This document shows, piece by piece, positions 35,172-45,209 of a stretch of DNA of 64,000 nucleotides. The notes below the pieces were generated by a model that was not told the origin of the DNA, ran no database searches, and saw nothing but the letters and a program-made list of their open reading frames with translations. This DNA is from Tritrichomonas musculus (taxonomy: Eukaryota; Parabasalia; Tritrichomonadida; Tritrichomonadidae): contig JAPFFF010000019.1 of the NCBI GenBank assembly GCA_039105265.1, positions 2,884,501-2,948,500 of the forward strand, read 5' to 3'. How positions within the stretch are numbered: the first letter of the stretch is position 1; every line of letters begins with the position of its first letter. Position numbers and translations under genes: made by a program.

Positions 35172-37781
35172 TTATGCTTCATATTCGTCATCATCATCAG
35201 AAGGTTCCTCAACAATTTCAGCTGTAGCTGGCTTTTCAACAGTTCGTGACCTAATATATGATTTATCACCAGCACCTTTATGTGCAGCCTTATATAATCC
35301 TTTGATTGTGGTGTAATTTCCACCAACTTGTGAATCAATCCAAGCATCAATATTTTCACCAAATTTGTCTTGTAATTGCTTCTTTGTTGCTGTACTTACT
35401 TTATTTTCAATTATAGCTTGAGCTAACTGTGCATATTGGTCTTTCTTATCTTCTGTGAATCCAAGACCAGTCTTAAAGATGAGGTCATTTGTTTGCTCCA
35501 ATATTTCTTGTAATACTCCTGATATTTCACCATCACTATTTATTTCTCCATCAACTGGCATAGTCGCTTTAATGCTTTCATTATATTCTTTTTGAATCAT
35601 AACACCCAATTCAGCATTTACGGATTTTGGATGTAATTTCTTATATTTAACCCAATCACTCCAATCATTGCGTTCATGGTCTTTCATCACTTTAGATTCA
35701 TAACGTGCAATAAATATGGCTGTACATACTTTGAAATAACTAAATATACATTTTAATGGTTCCAAATCTTTGTATTCTTCAGTAGTAAATATATTGTATA
35801 AAACAGTTTGCCATATTTTTGAAAATATAGAACTCCACAAACCTCTTGCAGTAATTTTGGTACTGATTTTGGGTTTGGATAAACCAACAGATTGATATGA
35901 GTTTATTACTTTTTCTAATTTCTTATCAATTTCAGGTTTAAACTTACCTTCATTCCATTGTTCTGGAGTGTATTCCCATGTTCGTTTAGCTCCCATAAGA
36001 TTCTTAAGCCATACTTCGAATGAATCATTTGTTTTACCAGCAATACGTTCGGTTTGCCATAATTTCTTATAAGGGTCTGCTTTAACAAGACGATATCCAT
36101 TAATAATAACAGGCTTACCACGGGTATCAACAATAACAATATCTTCAACTCTATCACCGTTTAAATCACAAATTGGATTACCGAGAGGGTCTTTAGTGTC
36201 ATGCCTAGCTGGTACTAAACGATATAATGGATATCCATTTTTATCAAATCTTTTCTTGCAATAAGCTTCTGCTCCGTCTCTTGTAGCACATTTAGGTGAA
36301 AACTTGACACGGTAATTACCGTTAATAAGAATATCAAATAATTCCCCTCGATATTTACTAACATCAATACTTTGTTTGTTTTCGAAAATGTACAGGTCGC
36401 TCATACGTTTTTGTGATGCTTCAAATGTTTTACCAGCACGTTTACCAGTTGGGATAGACTTCATATATTCATTTAAGAATTCAGCAGCATTTACTTCAGG
36501 TCCTTTTGTTGCTTCAATATTTGAGTTCAATAGTTCTGAAAAGTTGGTGTGGTCATCTTCAGCTTCAATTGGTTTGTTTCTTCTAAGATATTCTTTGGTT
36601 GGTGTGCTAAAAACACGCTTCGACATTGTTTTATAGTCGGATAAAGATTCACTATCATCTTCTAGATTTACGTCAATTGCATGATAATTGTCTTTAACAA
36701 CTTTGCTTTGCAAATGTTCGGCTTTCTTTGAAAGACTCGCCTGTGGCGCAGATTCACTTTGCTCTTCTATATCACTATTCATATTAAAAAATATTTCTCT
36801 ATCTCCATTTTCATTAAGGTACTTTATTAATTGTTTGAGTTGCTTTTTGTTTTTAGGTTCAGTTGTTTCTTCAAATATGTTTGTTTCTCTTATTGCATCA
36901 TGTAATTGTAATGCGATATTCCTAACTCTAACATCGGAGTCATCTTTAGGATTTATAGACCTATTATAGTAACCATAAAGGTTTTTAGCAGTAAACTCTT
37001 CATTTAATAAGCCAAACCTTTCTAGTTGGTTAGCATCAATTGTAGAAGATTTATTGTAAGCATCTAATAATTGCTGACCTTCTTGATTAGATTCAGCTAA
37101 CTTTCTCATTGTTTCAATATTGGTTTGTCTTCTTTGTTTCTCAAATTGCATTAGGTTATTTATGTTATCTGGTATCTTATTGTTTTTATGTGAATCTATG
37201 TTTTCAGTTAATGATACGACAAGTAATTGAATCTGTGTAGTATCTTTTTTATTAAATAACGGATACCTTTTTGAGTCATCAGCAATACAATAAAATAAGT
37301 GTAAAGCATTAATATGATTACTATCAAGTGTAAATAAATTACTAAGTGATTCAATGTCTTTATTAATTCTGTTTCTAAAATAGTGGCCTTCCAAGTCAGG
37401 TTCTTCCTCTTCCTCAATATGTGGAATAACAGGCTTTTCTTCCTCCGCTTGTCGGGGGCTGCGAGTGCCCGCAGCTTTATCTTTTAGTAAGCCAGATATA
37501 TCAATAAAGTAATTCGCTTTTGAATCAAGTATTTTAGCTAATTCATTTTTTTGTCTTTTACTTCCTTTAGGCTTTGCGTTATATTTATCAAGCATATCTT
37601 TTAGCTTTTCTTTCACGTCTTTGATATAGTTACGAGGATTCTTGAGATACTCAATAATATTGTGTATTATTGTTTTTATTTGCTCTGATTTACTATTTTG
37701 GAACATGAATATGAGCATATCTTGATAATCTTTCTTTTTCACTTCATTCATTATTAATTGTTCATCCACATCTGACGTCAT
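35172..37781 (-). CDS. Large Polinton structural-type protein with DxNGDxxDD loop
   Basis: An 869-residue homologue of 4268-6562. Residues 1-100 are the helical domain that is multiplied in 22687-25632 (IIHNIIEYLKNPRNYIKD). The middle is acidic and disordered. The conserved C-terminal region holds ICDLNGDRVEDIVIVD and IINGYRLVKADPYKKLW. The short in-frame GC-rich patches at about 37445-37475 and 36738-36751 contain hairpins with 3-base loops and look like degenerate cassettes. Divergent from fibre with a gap of only 14 bases. Function unknown; virion component suspected. Confidence 0.75.
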   Translation of the reverse strand: MTSDVDEQLIMNEVKKKDYQDMLIFMFQNSKSEQIKTIIHNIIEYLKNPRNYIKDVKEKLKDMLDKYNAKPKGSKRQKNELAKILDSKANYFIDISGLLKDKAAGTRSPRQAEEEKPVIPHIEEEEEPDLEGHYFRNRINKDIESLSNLFTLDSNHINALHLFYCIADDSKRYPLFNKKDTTQIQLLVVSLTENIDSHKNNKIPDNINNLMQFEKQRRQTNIETMRKLAESNQEGQQLLDAYNKSSTIDANQLERFGLLNEEFTAKNLYGYYNRSINPKDDSDVRVRNIALQLHDAIRETNIFEETTEPKNKKQLKQLIKYLNENGDREIFFNMNSDIEEQSESAPQASLSKKAEHLQSKVVKDNYHAIDVNLEDDSESLSDYKTMSKRVFSTPTKEYLRRNKPIEAEDDHTNFSELLNSNIEATKGPEVNAAEFLNEYMKSIPTGKRAGKTFEASQKRMSDLYIFENKQSIDVSKYRGELFDILINGNYRVKFSPKCATRDGAEAYCKKRFDKNGYPLYRLVPARHDTKDPLGNPICDLNGDRVEDIVIVDTRGKPVIINGYRLVKADPYKKLWQTERIAGKTNDSFEVWLKNLMGAKRTWEYTPEQWNEGKFKPEIDKKLEKVINSYQSVGLSKPKISTKITARGLWSSIFSKIWQTVLYNIFTTEEYKDLEPLKCIFSYFKVCTAIFIARYESKVMKDHERNDWSDWVKYKKLHPKSVNAELGVMIQKEYNESIKATMPVDGEINSDGEISGVLQEILEQTNDLIFKTGLGFTEDKKDQYAQLAQAIIENKVSTATKKQLQDKFGENIDAWIDSQVGGNYTTIKGLYKAAHKGAGDKSYIRSRTVEKPATAEIVEEPSDDDDEYEA

Positions 37782-37795
37782 TTATTATGTTCAAA

Positions 37796-40700
37796 ATGTT
37801 TACGATAGAGCAAGCAGGTGGTATCAAAAGGGTAAATACAATAGATGAATTAATAATAGAATACATAAAACAATATGCCACTTCATGTGGGTGTAAGTGT
37901 AATAACGGAAATAATTTGGGGTCAAGCTTGAATACCGAGGAATTGAAAGAATTATTGAAACCTTACGCGAAAACAACTGATTTATTCGATTATTTGAAAA
38001 CAGAGGAATTCAATAAAGAATTATTAAAGTATGCTAGTAGTGAAGAAATTCAAAACGCTGTTAATACATTACGTGATTACGTTGTTAACAATTTTGCATT
38101 ATCAACTGACATACCTGAAATACCTACAGATTTGGTTAATGAATCTGCTTTGACAACTGCTTTGGAACCATATGCAAAGCTTACGAATCTTGATGAGTAC
38201 GCGAAAACAGAAGACTTGCCAGATATGACATTGTATGCAAAAAAAGAAGACTTGTCAGAGATACCCACAGTTCTCAAAAATAGTGAGTTGCAATTGAACA
38301 TAAGAGACCAATTATCAGACGAAATGTTTCAGAAATTGATGGCTAATGATGTTAACCCATTATCAGCTCAAGCATCAATGTGTTTAACAAGTATGGCAGC
38401 TAATGAAGGTCTTCAAGCGGCTTTGGATTCTTGTGCCAGAGAATATGTTTCAAAAGAAGACCTCCCAAAGATTATTGAGCAAGTGAAAAGCGAAATCCCA
38501 GAGATTATTGAGGGACAAACAACTATTCAATTCACAATCGCCAATAATACAATTCTTGATTTGGATTACGACCCATATCATATACTGATTGAGCAATATG
38601 GGTTGGATATTGTATCATCAGACAGTTACTATACGGCCCATTATGTTCACGCAGACTATTCGTACAATGACGATGATGATAATCTACCCTCTCAGATACT
38701 GCGTATGGAAGGAAGTGATTCTAGTCTTTGGTATCTGTATAACTCCCATGAATTAATCAATCCAGGAACTGGTGAAACACCTGAAATATTATCATGTTCA
38801 ATAACCAAAACTGTCGAACCAACAGACAAAAACGCTTATTCGGCTAGATATGTGTCAAACACTTATGCGTTAAAATCTGATATTCCAGAAATAATTGATA
38901 AAACAATTACTTTCAATCAAGAATTAGAATTAACTTATGATGAAGGTAATAGTATTAATACTCTTTCGGTTCTTTATACTAATGCAAGTCAATATTTTGA
39001 AAAATGGAAACAATATGGAATGTTATTTGATGGATATGATAAGACTGATGAAAGTATTAAATATCAAGGAATATTCACTATATCAAGTATTAATAATAAT
39101 GATTATGTTTTAAATAATGGTGTTCAAAATATAGCATTAACATTAGAAATGAGTTCAAGTTGTGGAGTTGTTTATGATTTTGATAACCAACATAGAATCA
39201 ATGTAATAAGTTGCTATATTGCAAATGAAGATTTTGATGAAACAAACAAAAACTGTGTTGTTAATCTTGCATTTCTCCAAGATAAATATGTATTGAAGAG
39301 TGATATTAAAGATGTTGATTTGACACCGTATTATACCAGTGCACAAGCTGATGAGAAGTTTGTTGATGAAGATGAATTGGCTTATGAATTAGATAAGTAT
39401 TCATTGAAAACAGATATTCCAGAGATTCCAACAGACTTGATTAATGAATCTGCGTTGAGTACTGTATTATATGGTACTGAATTAAGTATTGAATATCCAG
39501 CAAACTTATATGACGGTGCATATATTACCCCTAAACTATCCAATGCTGGAGTTCATTTGGTATTTGATGTTAATTGGGGAGATAATCAAGATGATGATAT
39601 TATGCATATTGATGTAATATTTAAACCAAATGGCTCTACTAACACTTTTGATTGCTTGGACAGATATGATAGCAATGGTAAACGCATTGATAGAATAATA
39701 TGGCGTCATGATGATGGACAAATTGTATATGTATCGTATATTGCAGCACATAGAAATAATAATCCTATAGCATATAATTTCATTAGAGCACAAATCGAAT
39801 CGCCATTTATCAAAGACTCGAATGTTGTTGATGAAAGTCCAGAACGATTCACAATTCAATGTATACAGAATGATAGTGGTTGTGCAATCCCAGATGAATA
39901 TATAAGAAGAGTATTGACAACTAAAAATATAATCGTAAAATTCAAACGAAATGCTGAAGAATCAACATATGAAGAAGCTGAATATACGTATTCTGGACGA
40001 AAGGGTGCAAATCTCATATACAAATCAGTAAGTAGTGAGTCAATAGATATTCGTGTAGCTACACGTATTGTTTCATTGAGAGCCGCGGATGATACATTGT
40101 CTAATATTTATGATGCATCTATCACATTAATCAGCAACCAACCTGTGAGCGATAATATGATTTCATCTGTGAAATATGTGAATGATAATTTTGCATTGAA
40201 GAGTTCATTAAATGATTATATCAATAAGAAAGACTTAATTGAAAGTGTTTTATTTGACAACGATGGAAATATAGATAATATGGATGTATTATTAATGAAG
40301 GCATCTAATAAGTGTACATCAACAAATCTATCATTACAATTATACCAAACCTTACATACAAAAATAACAAATTTACACAAATCAAACACAACCATCACCC
40401 ACTACTCCCCAATCGAGTCATCTATAAATTCAATAAATGATTTCGTTATTGGAGCTCCAGTATATATGACTGGTAAGGTTTATAAACATGATAGTGATAC
40501 GTGGATACCTTCAACTGTGAGTGATACAACAGATTGTATTTGCAGTGTCAAAACTACTGGTTCATGGAAAGAATATGTTGGTATTTGTGTTAGAATTGAC
40601 CAAAAAAATAATTGTATTACCTTCAGTTCCCATGGTGATTATCTTGTAAAAGTTGATGATTCATCTTGTTATGGTATTGGAGATGAAGTATTTATTGATA

Positions 40701-40825
40701 ATGAAGACAATAAATTGAAGATTCTTAGTGGTGAAACTGCAATAACATCAAAGATTAAACGTATGACTGTGGGGGTTATCACTGCAATAATAGATGATAA
40801 AACACTTGCTGTATTCAAATACTGA
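37796..40825 (+). CDS. Fibre-like surface protein
   Basis: A protein of about 1009 residues. I place the start at 37796 (MFTIEQAGG), matching the other fibres, rather than the in-frame ATG at 37787. It has the YALKxDIPE repeats, the DVNWGDNQDDDI module and the conserved C-terminal ITHYSPIESS domain. A module at about 38895-39300 (FNQELELTYDEG...) occurs in no other copy. A GC-rich stretch at about 40389-40420 is identical to the G1 fibre for about 30 bases, a recombination footprint. The last 11 bases overlap the convergent gene. Confidence 0.75.
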   Translation: MFTIEQAGGIKRVNTIDELIIEYIKQYATSCGCKCNNGNNLGSSLNTEELKELLKPYAKTTDLFDYLKTEEFNKELLKYASSEEIQNAVNTLRDYVVNNFALSTDIPEIPTDLVNESALTTALEPYAKLTNLDEYAKTEDLPDMTLYAKKEDLSEIPTVLKNSELQLNIRDQLSDEMFQKLMANDVNPLSAQASMCLTSMAANEGLQAALDSCAREYVSKEDLPKIIEQVKSEIPEIIEGQTTIQFTIANNTILDLDYDPYHILIEQYGLDIVSSDSYYTAHYVHADYSYNDDDDNLPSQILRMEGSDSSLWYLYNSHELINPGTGETPEILSCSITKTVEPTDKNAYSARYVSNTYALKSDIPEIIDKTITFNQELELTYDEGNSINTLSVLYTNASQYFEKWKQYGMLFDGYDKTDESIKYQGIFTISSINNNDYVLNNGVQNIALTLEMSSSCGVVYDFDNQHRINVISCYIANEDFDETNKNCVVNLAFLQDKYVLKSDIKDVDLTPYYTSAQADEKFVDEDELAYELDKYSLKTDIPEIPTDLINESALSTVLYGTELSIEYPANLYDGAYITPKLSNAGVHLVFDVNWGDNQDDDIMHIDVIFKPNGSTNTFDCLDRYDSNGKRIDRIIWRHDDGQIVYVSYIAAHRNNNPIAYNFIRAQIESPFIKDSNVVDESPERFTIQCIQNDSGCAIPDEYIRRVLTTKNIIVKFKRNAEESTYEEAEYTYSGRKGANLIYKSVSSESIDIRVATRIVSLRAADDTLSNIYDASITLISNQPVSDNMISSVKYVNDNFALKSSLNDYINKKDLIESVLFDNDGNIDNMDVLLMKASNKCTSTNLSLQLYQTLHTKITNLHKSNTTITHYSPIESSINSINDFVIGAPVYMTGKVYKHDSDTWIPSTVSDTTDCICSVKTTGSWKEYVGICVRIDQKNNCITFSSHGDYLVKVDDSSCYGIGDEVFIDNEDNKLKILSGETAITSKIKRMTVGVITAIIDDKTLAVFKY

Positions 40826-41249
40826 GCATAGTAATTATTTTACAAGACATGTATGCAGAAAGATTAATATTCAATTTATCGTGAACAAGCTTTTGAAGGA
40901 ATTCATTTCTTGTAGCAGATGGTTGATTCAAGATGAGTTGTTTATTTTCATTTGCAAATGCTAATACTTTATTACGTTGTTCATCATTGAGATTCTTTGA
41001 TTTATTTAATGGGAATGAACGGTTTGTTCGTCTATGGATGACTTTCCTAGGTTCTGCTACACATTCACAAGCTTTAGCTTTGGTATTACTTTGTAAGTCA
41101 ATTGTATGTTCTTCTAACGAATTCTCTTCACCACTTTGTGGTTCACTATTAGACGAACTGTCTTTTTTTTGTTCAGTATGTACCCATAATTTTAATGTAT
41201 ACAAATCAGCTATTATATCATCGATTTTTCTTATTATTTCGTTTGTCAT
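40815..41249 (-). CDS. Small helical protein, conserved C-terminal domain
   Basis: A 144-residue homologue of 15319-15669, with acidic middle and the conserved domain RSFPLNKSKNLNDEQRNKV ... LSAYMSCKIITML. It lies directly downstream of the fibre gene and beside the polymerase end, so the association with polymerase holds even though the order differs from A1. Confidence 0.65.
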   Translation of the reverse strand: MTNEIIRKIDDIIADLYTLKLWVHTEQKKDSSSNSEPQSGEENSLEEHTIDLQSNTKAKACECVAEPRKVIHRRTNRSFPLNKSKNLNDEQRNKVLAFANENKQLILNQPSATRNEFLQKLVHDKLNINLSAYMSCKIITMLSI

Positions 41250-41274
41250 TTGTTAAGAATAAAAAAATAACTAT

Positions 41275-42131
41275 TTAGTTATAATTAATAAAATAATTAT
41301 TCGCTGTTAAGCCACTAACAAAAGGTGCGCATGATTGATTTGGCAATACAATCATCTTTGTATGACATCCTGTGAGAGCATTCTTGTTTACCGTTATTTT
41401 ACTCATTTTATTGTTTTGCATCTGAAGATTTATGTTCTTACCAAGCTTAATTGATTGATTATCAATAATAGATTTGTAGTCGGAAGACACAATATGATTC
41501 TTCTTTAAAGATACTCCTTTTAGTTTGAGTGATTTAGTTTGCCCATTACTGTTAAATATAGTATAACATTTAGGTGCAAGAGCTATCATGTTTTCACCAT
41601 ATTTTTCAATGGCACATCCCAATATCTTTTTTTCGTCTTGAATAGTGTTGATTGATGGGTTAGGCATGAATTTATATACATTCTTGTCGTAGAACTCTTT
41701 GTTTTTAATAACGTAATCAAATAATTGTTCAGGACCTTTATTTGGGTTCCCAGCAACTGCAAAATATGCTGAATCAGTATCACCCTCTATAAAATGTAGT
41801 CTATCCATATCAAAACAATTATTCATAAAATCGTAATAAAATGTGAGATACCAAAACTTTGCGTTATCAAGAGTCCACAATGATTCTTGAATGCATGTAT
41901 TGCAATGATATGATTTGGGTGATTGTTGAATTAAAAATGTATTATCACTTAATTGTGCTCCACCCATATAAGTTTGAGAGATGATATATTGATAAGCTTT
42001 ATTTGCATCACATATCTTGACTTTACTGAATTTCTCAGAGTTCATCCCATCATATCCATATGAACCGTTCATAGATATTTTATAAAATTTCTCATTCCCT
42101 TTACTAACACCACTAATAATATCCTGACGTT
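41275..42131 (-). pseudogene. polB: Family B DNA polymerase, C-terminal fragment
   Basis: Encodes about 285 residues from RQDIISGVSKGNEKFYKIS through EGDTDSAYF and LKLKGVSLKKN to the stop. Homology ends abruptly at 42131 where the G2 terminus starts, so at least 1200 N-terminal residues, with exonuclease and motif A, are missing. Motif C is intact. It was most likely split by insertion of G2. Confidence 0.9.
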
Positions 42132-42337
42132 AGTAGTGATGAGTGTGCGGGATCGGGACCAGATAGAATTACCTAAATGGCCCCCATTACTGACCCATAA
42201 CTGAAGGCCACCTGACTATTTTTGAAATGACCCAACTGATACTCATGACTAGGAATATGTGGTCAGTATCATGGGATATATAGATGGTCACCTATGACAG
42301 CCTTTAATGACCCATATTTGAAGGTCACAGTGATCAC

Positions 42338-42388
<51 letters not shown>

Positions 42389-42463
42389 GAATTTTCGGCC
42401 AAAGATTTTCAGAGGGGGTCCCAAAATTCAATTTATGGGATTTGCTATTTTTAAATTGCGTAA
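42132..42463 (+). repeat. G2 left terminal region
   Basis: Starts 5'-AG. It contains two imperfect copies of a TGACCCATA...GAAGG(C/T)CAC unit at about 42194-42213 and 42307-42326 and the CTA microsatellite. No gene is seen. The first 45 bases resemble the B1 left end at 25628. Confidence 0.6.
42338..42388 (+). repeat. (CTA)17 microsatellite
   Basis: Seventeen perfect CTA units in the subterminal region of G2. Confidence 0.98.
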
Positions 42464-42961
42464 ATGGAAACTGACACGGATCTACTCCTAAAGATCGTAG
42501 ATGGTATCACCGATTTGCGCCGAGATGTCAAGCATTTGATTAAGCGTATGAACCATAAACGCAAACCATCTACTGATACCCCAAAGGCTGAAGCACATAT
42601 CGACACCACTCAGGACACCACTCAGGATGCACATGACTCACCTCCTGAGACCCCATCTATTGAACATCCACACTCTCGCTCAAATCGCACCCATATATTC
42701 AATCGAAGCAAGTTCCTGGATATTGGGGATCACGACCGATTGATCCAATATGTCACATCACAGGTAGTAATCGATGCGGTATCCAACGTGGAACCTCATA
42801 AACGCGTATCCCTATTGCGTAGACTCATACGCGATAACCTGAAATTGAGTATCTCCATGTATATGACCCAAAAACTACTCAACACCCATATGACTCTAAA
42901 CGGTCCCCAAAGGGAAACAGCTCCAGACCCCGATGATGAGATCGATATAACCGATTTCTAA
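42464..42961 (+). CDS. Small helical protein, conserved C-terminal domain
   Basis: A 165-residue homologue of 15319-15669: helical start, disordered Thr/His-rich middle, then the conserved domain HIFNRSKFLDIGDHDRL ... LSISMYMTQKLLN. It precedes polymerase in the same direction instead of being divergent. The frame is intact and starts near the terminus after AAATTGCGTAA. Confidence 0.7.
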   Translation: METDTDLLLKIVDGITDLRRDVKHLIKRMNHKRKPSTDTPKAEAHIDTTQDTTQDAHDSPPETPSIEHPHSRSNRTHIFNRSKFLDIGDHDRLIQYVTSQVVIDAVSNVEPHKRVSLLRRLIRDNLKLSISMYMTQKLLNTHMTLNGPQRETAPDPDDEIDITDF

Positions 42962-43388
42962 CCGTAATCCAAAAATATTTTTGCAAAAACCGACCCCATG
43001 ATGGATGCGTAATGCATTCTCTAGAGGAACCAACATACGGACCCGGGATTGCACATCAATCCCTCAAGGAAAATACCTGCATCCACCATGAGACTGGTTT
43101 GGGTTGCAAATGCCGGCAAATGCCCGTATTACCCCATAATCCACAAGTAATAGCTTACCCAAGGTGTTTAGTGCGCTTGGGCTCTATCACAAATATGGAC
43201 CGGAAATAATACGAAAAATCGGTATGGCAGTGGATCGAACTCATGCCTGCAGCCGAAGCCCGGAGACATGCTTCATGACCCAACAACTATACCAGTTAGC
43301 GCTAACACATATATGATTCCGATTTGCGATTTAAATTCAAAAACAGTATTTTTACCGATGAGAATTTTATATTTTTACCTATGGGCAA
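42962..43388. other. Spacer upstream of the G2 polymerase with a tRNA-like stretch
   Basis: No convincing gene. The reverse strand from about 43310 to 43225 has TAGCGCTAACTGG and AGTTCGATCC, which resemble tRNA A and B boxes, but the arms do not pair well, so it is at best a relic. A perfect 12-base palindrome GTTAGCGCTAAC lies at 43295-43306. A CCCAAG/CTTGGG hairpin is at about 43154-43177. Confidence 0.4.
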
Positions 43389-45209
43389 ATGAGCCGGATC
43401 ACGAATAAGAATTTCGGTGCAATTCCATCAGGAACTGTCAAAAGCTATATCGATATCGTCAACACTGAGTTCGGTGGCAACATCCCAACCGACACCAAAT
43501 ATATTTCACAGCTGAGCAAACTCGTGAGGTTCCTAAATGACAACTCATTTGTAGCTCGCACCGGTTTTGACACCAATGCTACTCTCAAGGCAACAGACGT
43601 TGATACATTCTTCGAGCAATTGCGGATTGAACGCCTTTTGGATGATAATGGTTACACAAATAGACTTGATAGCAATACCGATGAGCCCATTGATGTACTT
43701 CAACTCAAACTCGAAAGGGCCCGCCAAATACAACATAATATAGCAGTTGCAGAAGATGCATTACAGGAAGCTATCCAATTGATTCGTGATAATAACACTG
43801 AGTATCCACCAATACTCCCACCTCCCACAACCCATAAGATGCCAATTCCGTATGTTAAGCAGCCTTCATATATCAAGCGATTGAATGACAAACTGGATAG
43901 TGATTACTTCAAGCATTTCGATAGAGGTGATTACATGGTTGAGGACCCCATTGATGTACTCCAGCATATGAATACCCAGGATAGGTTCCATCAGCAGCTG
44001 AGGTCTGAACGCCTTGCAGCCGTAGATAAGGATTACTTCAAGCATTTCGATAGAGGTGATTACATGGTTGAGGACCCCATTGATGTACTCCAGCATATGA
44101 ATACCCAGAATAGGTTCGAACAGCAATTAGTTGATGAACGCAAAGTATGTTCATACTTCAACAAGTATTACCCCGAGTATCTCGACAGAGCTGAAATACA
44201 AGATATATTCCGAGACAGGACTAAGGTCACAAAACTGGCTCATATTATTGACGACAATGCCAGTATTGATGGTATCCCCAAGGACCCTGAAAATAATGAG
44301 ATATTCGAGTACCTCAGTGAGTTCGGTCATGAGTTCAAATCGGAACACACCGATTTCCTATTTGTGAATACCCCTGAGGACTATGACAAGGCTGTAGAGG
44401 CTTGGCAAAAATATGCCAAATATGCTGATAGTGATTACAGTGAACGCACAGATATTGATACCCATGAGCCGATATACATATACTACTTCAACTCGATATC
44501 CTCATTGAACACCATATATGACGGCTTGCAACAGGTCTATGAACGCGAGGTAAAACCATTCAAAATCTATTTCCAACTCTCGGGTGTATTTGAGACCCCC
44601 TCTGCTGAGAATACCAATGCATTCCAATATACTGCAAGGGAAATCAATTGGAACAACTATAAATCAGCCACCCCAATTGTAGTTCGTGATGAGCAATCGC
44701 TTGATATCGTGAAGTACTATATTGAATCAGTACTGCACTCATATGAGACCTCAACATCTGGAACCAAGTTGATTCTCGTAGGAACCATCTCATTCACGGT
44801 ATCTCGAATGGTCAAGGTCAGTGGTCCAATCAAGGATTTACCTCCTGAGATCAGAAATAGCAAATTCATCATCACAGACAACGCCGATGACAATCTATGC
44901 TGGTACCGATTTCTGGCTGCATGTCTAGATGACCATCTAGTCGACCCCAAATACAGTTGCAAAACTAAGCACCGTACACAGGCAGCTAGGAAGCTCCTAT
45001 GCGAGGAGCACAATATAGTGTATTCTACTAAGCCATCACAAGCTGCAATCAACCTCCTGAACAACTATCCGGGGGCATCAATTGAATCCATGAAGGCATC
45101 TGCCGAGAAGCATCACTTGAATGTGGACATCTATGAGTACTTGCAGGATCGCAAGGTGTATAACCTTAGTAGTATATGTGAGGGCTTTTGTGCAGGGGAT
45201 AAAAAATGA
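43389..45209 (+). pseudogene. polB: Family B DNA polymerase, N-terminal fragment
   Basis: The frame encodes about 600 residues matching the A1 polymerase N-terminal region (VKPFKIYFQLSGVFE, DDNLCWYRFLAACLDD, RTQAARKLLCEEHNIVYS, NVDIYEY), then stops matching shortly before the A2 terminus at 45194; the final residues and stop are encoded by that terminus. All exonuclease and polymerase motifs are missing. Residues around 170-245 contain a recent tandem duplication. GC-rich codon use matches the G1 polymerase fragment. Confidence 0.9.
43902..44117 (+). repeat. Tandem duplication in polymerase N-terminal region
   Basis: An 87-base block beginning GATTACTTCAAGC at 43902 recurs at 44031 with one mismatch or so, a period of 129 bases (43 codons). 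It keeps frame and duplicates DYFKHFDRGDYMVEDPIDVL. The near identity means the event is recent. Confidence 0.9.

Larger units (their letters stand above)
25628..42131 (+). mobile_element. Maverick/Polinton element B1 (right end lost)
   Basis: An AT-rich element with a full block from the 151-residue gene to fibre and then a polymerase cut at its 5' part. The left boundary is set at AGTAGTG, which interrupts the G1 repeat gene and is similar over about 40 bases to the G2 left end at 42132. Gene order differs from A1: KilA-N follows the capsid gene instead of lying between fibre and polymerase. The right boundary is where polymerase homology stops and the G2 terminus begins. Confidence 0.85.
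42132..45193 (+). mobile_element. G-type Polinton fragment G2 (left end)
   Basis: GC-richer segment beginning AGTAGTGATGAG and ending where the A2 terminus starts. It carries a small helical gene and the N-terminal part of a polymerase in the same direction, an order not seen in A1 or A2, with no ATPase block between terminus and polymerase. Confidence 0.75.

Noticed and set aside
43012-43209. Open frame of 65 residues before the G2 polymerase
   Set aside because: No similarity to other element genes, and poor codon character; most likely chance.
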